This document shows, piece by piece, positions 63,437 through 64,000 of a DNA stretch of 64,000 bases; positions within the stretch are counted from its first letter, which is position 1; every line of letters starts with the position of its first letter. The translations under genes and the position numbers were made by a program. Location: positions 55,607,501-55,671,500 of the forward strand of contig NC_071667.1 of assembly GCF_028554725.1 (NCBI RefSeq), given 5' to 3'. The notes below the pieces were generated by a model. It was given only the letters and a program-made list of their open reading frames with translations, had not been told where the DNA came from and made no database searches. The DNA comes from Zeugodacus cucurbitae. Taxonomy: Eukaryota > Arthropoda > Insecta > Diptera > Tephritidae.

Positions 63437-64000
63437 TATTATACTCTCGCAACAAAAGTTGCTTCGAGAGTATTATAGTTTTGTTCACATAACGGTTGTT
63501 TGTAACACCTAAAACTAAAAGAGTTAGATATAGAGTCATATATACCAAAATGATCAGGATGACGAGTAGATTTGAAATCCAAAACACATAAAGTGTCATA
63601 ACTACGCCATAAATGAAGATATAAAAGTAAAATTTGGAATAAAGGATCGCACTAGGAGGGGGCATATTTGGATGTAATTTTTTTGGGGAAGTGGGCGTGG
63701 CCCCGCCCACAAATCGGTTATTTGTATTTAACTCGCAAACTAATAAAGCTATATAAACCAAACTTTCTGCAGTCGGGTCTCTTACATACCCCACCACACA
63801 CCATGAAAATAGTTGAAATCGGATAATAAGCACGCCCACCTCGTATACAAAGGTTAGGTTGAAAATTACTAAAAGTGGGTTAACTCACTAACGAAAAACG
63901 TCAGAAACACTAAATTTTGCAGAAGAAATAACAGAAGGGAGTTGTACCCAGATTTTTTTTTACAAAATGGAAAATGGACGTGGCATCGCCCACTTATGGG
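63437..64000 (-). mobile_element. Dispersed repeat with terminal hairpin, copy 2 (cut by window end)
   Basis: This is the inverse of the 30743-31967 repeat: ATACTCTCGCAACAAAAGTT hairpin at the left, then TTCACATAACGGTTGTTTGT, a GGGCGTGGCCCCGCCCAC box at about 63693-63710, and words matching the shared TTTATATAGCT and GCGAG segments. It continues past 64000. Compared with copy 1 it lacks the (GGAC)n run and about 180 bases around it. The 153-codon minus-strand frame across it is not a protein gene. Confidence 0.8.

Larger units (their letters stand above)
34406..64000 (-). other. sima: Upstream sima intron(s), at least 29.6 kb
   Basis: No bHLH, PAS-A or PAS-B exon is recognisable in any frame here, although the gene must continue upstream because exon A begins with a split codon after PAS-B. 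The stretch is therefore mostly or wholly intron. Exons shorter than about 60 codons or non-coding first exons could be missed. Repeats and transposon traces are listed separately. The largest unexplained frames (39428-39799 plus, 44448-44868 both strands, 57244-58015 minus, 61496-62042 minus, 62095-62481 minus) show no known domain. Confidence 0.6.

Noticed and set aside
63378..63839. 153-codon minus-strand frame
   Set aside because: It crosses the end of the dispersed repeat and shares ESLVYIALLVCE with the other copy's chance frame; repeat-derived, not a conserved protein.
34406..64000. Search for bHLH, PAS-A and PAS-B exons of sima
   Set aside because: None of the frames shows the basic region, helix-loop-helix or PAS motifs; the exons are probably beyond the window.
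1..64000. tRNA genes, rRNA, CRISPR arrays, bacterial-type operons
   Set aside because: No such structures seen; the window is eukaryotic, with introns, microsatellites and eukaryotic transposons.

Overview
The window looks like a nuclear genomic region of a higher dipteran fly. A tephritid fruit fly is my best guess, from the protein similarity, the AT-richness, the many TATG/CA microsatellites and the style of the dispersed repeats; the sequence does not prove the species. It is very gene-poor. The only gene I can identify with confidence is the 3' part of sima, the insect HIF-1 alpha (hypoxia-inducible factor alpha subunit), on the minus strand.

Four sima coding exons are visible, here called A to D in transcript order: A 34405-33243, B 22614-22118, C 21937-21142, D 15574-14712 (stop TAA at 14714-14712). 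All boundaries have canonical GT..AG sites and the phases agree (1, 0, 1). Together they encode about 1,105 C-terminal residues. Exon A starts just after the PAS-B/PAC region, exon B carries an LxxLAP-type motif (N-terminal oxygen-dependent degron), exon C carries the APYIPM-type motif (C-terminal degron), and exon D carries a Q-rich region and a short C-terminal motif. The bHLH and PAS exons were not found; they probably lie beyond position 64000, so 34406-64000 would be one very large intron, possibly with unrecognised small or non-coding exons.

Downstream of sima (1-14711) are the probable 3' UTR, a 20-bp minisatellite organised in 60-bp higher-order units (12291-12905), a 1.5-kb A-rich block (5935-7430), and a weakly supported terminal exon of a plus-strand gene at 5067-5117, which would be convergent with sima.

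Introns and flanks hold mobile-element traces: a 5'-truncated non-LTR retrotransposon with a 14-bp target-site duplication and an AACCT-repeat tail (59243-59967), a decayed mariner (about 60058-60535), a pogo/Tigger-like MITE (26257-26529), a possible Tc1/mariner-type MITE (18470-18823), and two copies of a dispersed repeat with terminal hairpins and periodic GGGCGTGG boxes (30743-31967 and 63437-64000). Many A- or T-rich arrays contain local tandem duplications. No tRNA, rRNA, CRISPR or complete second gene was recognised. Most other open frames are chance products or antisense shadows of CAA/CAG and AAC repeats.
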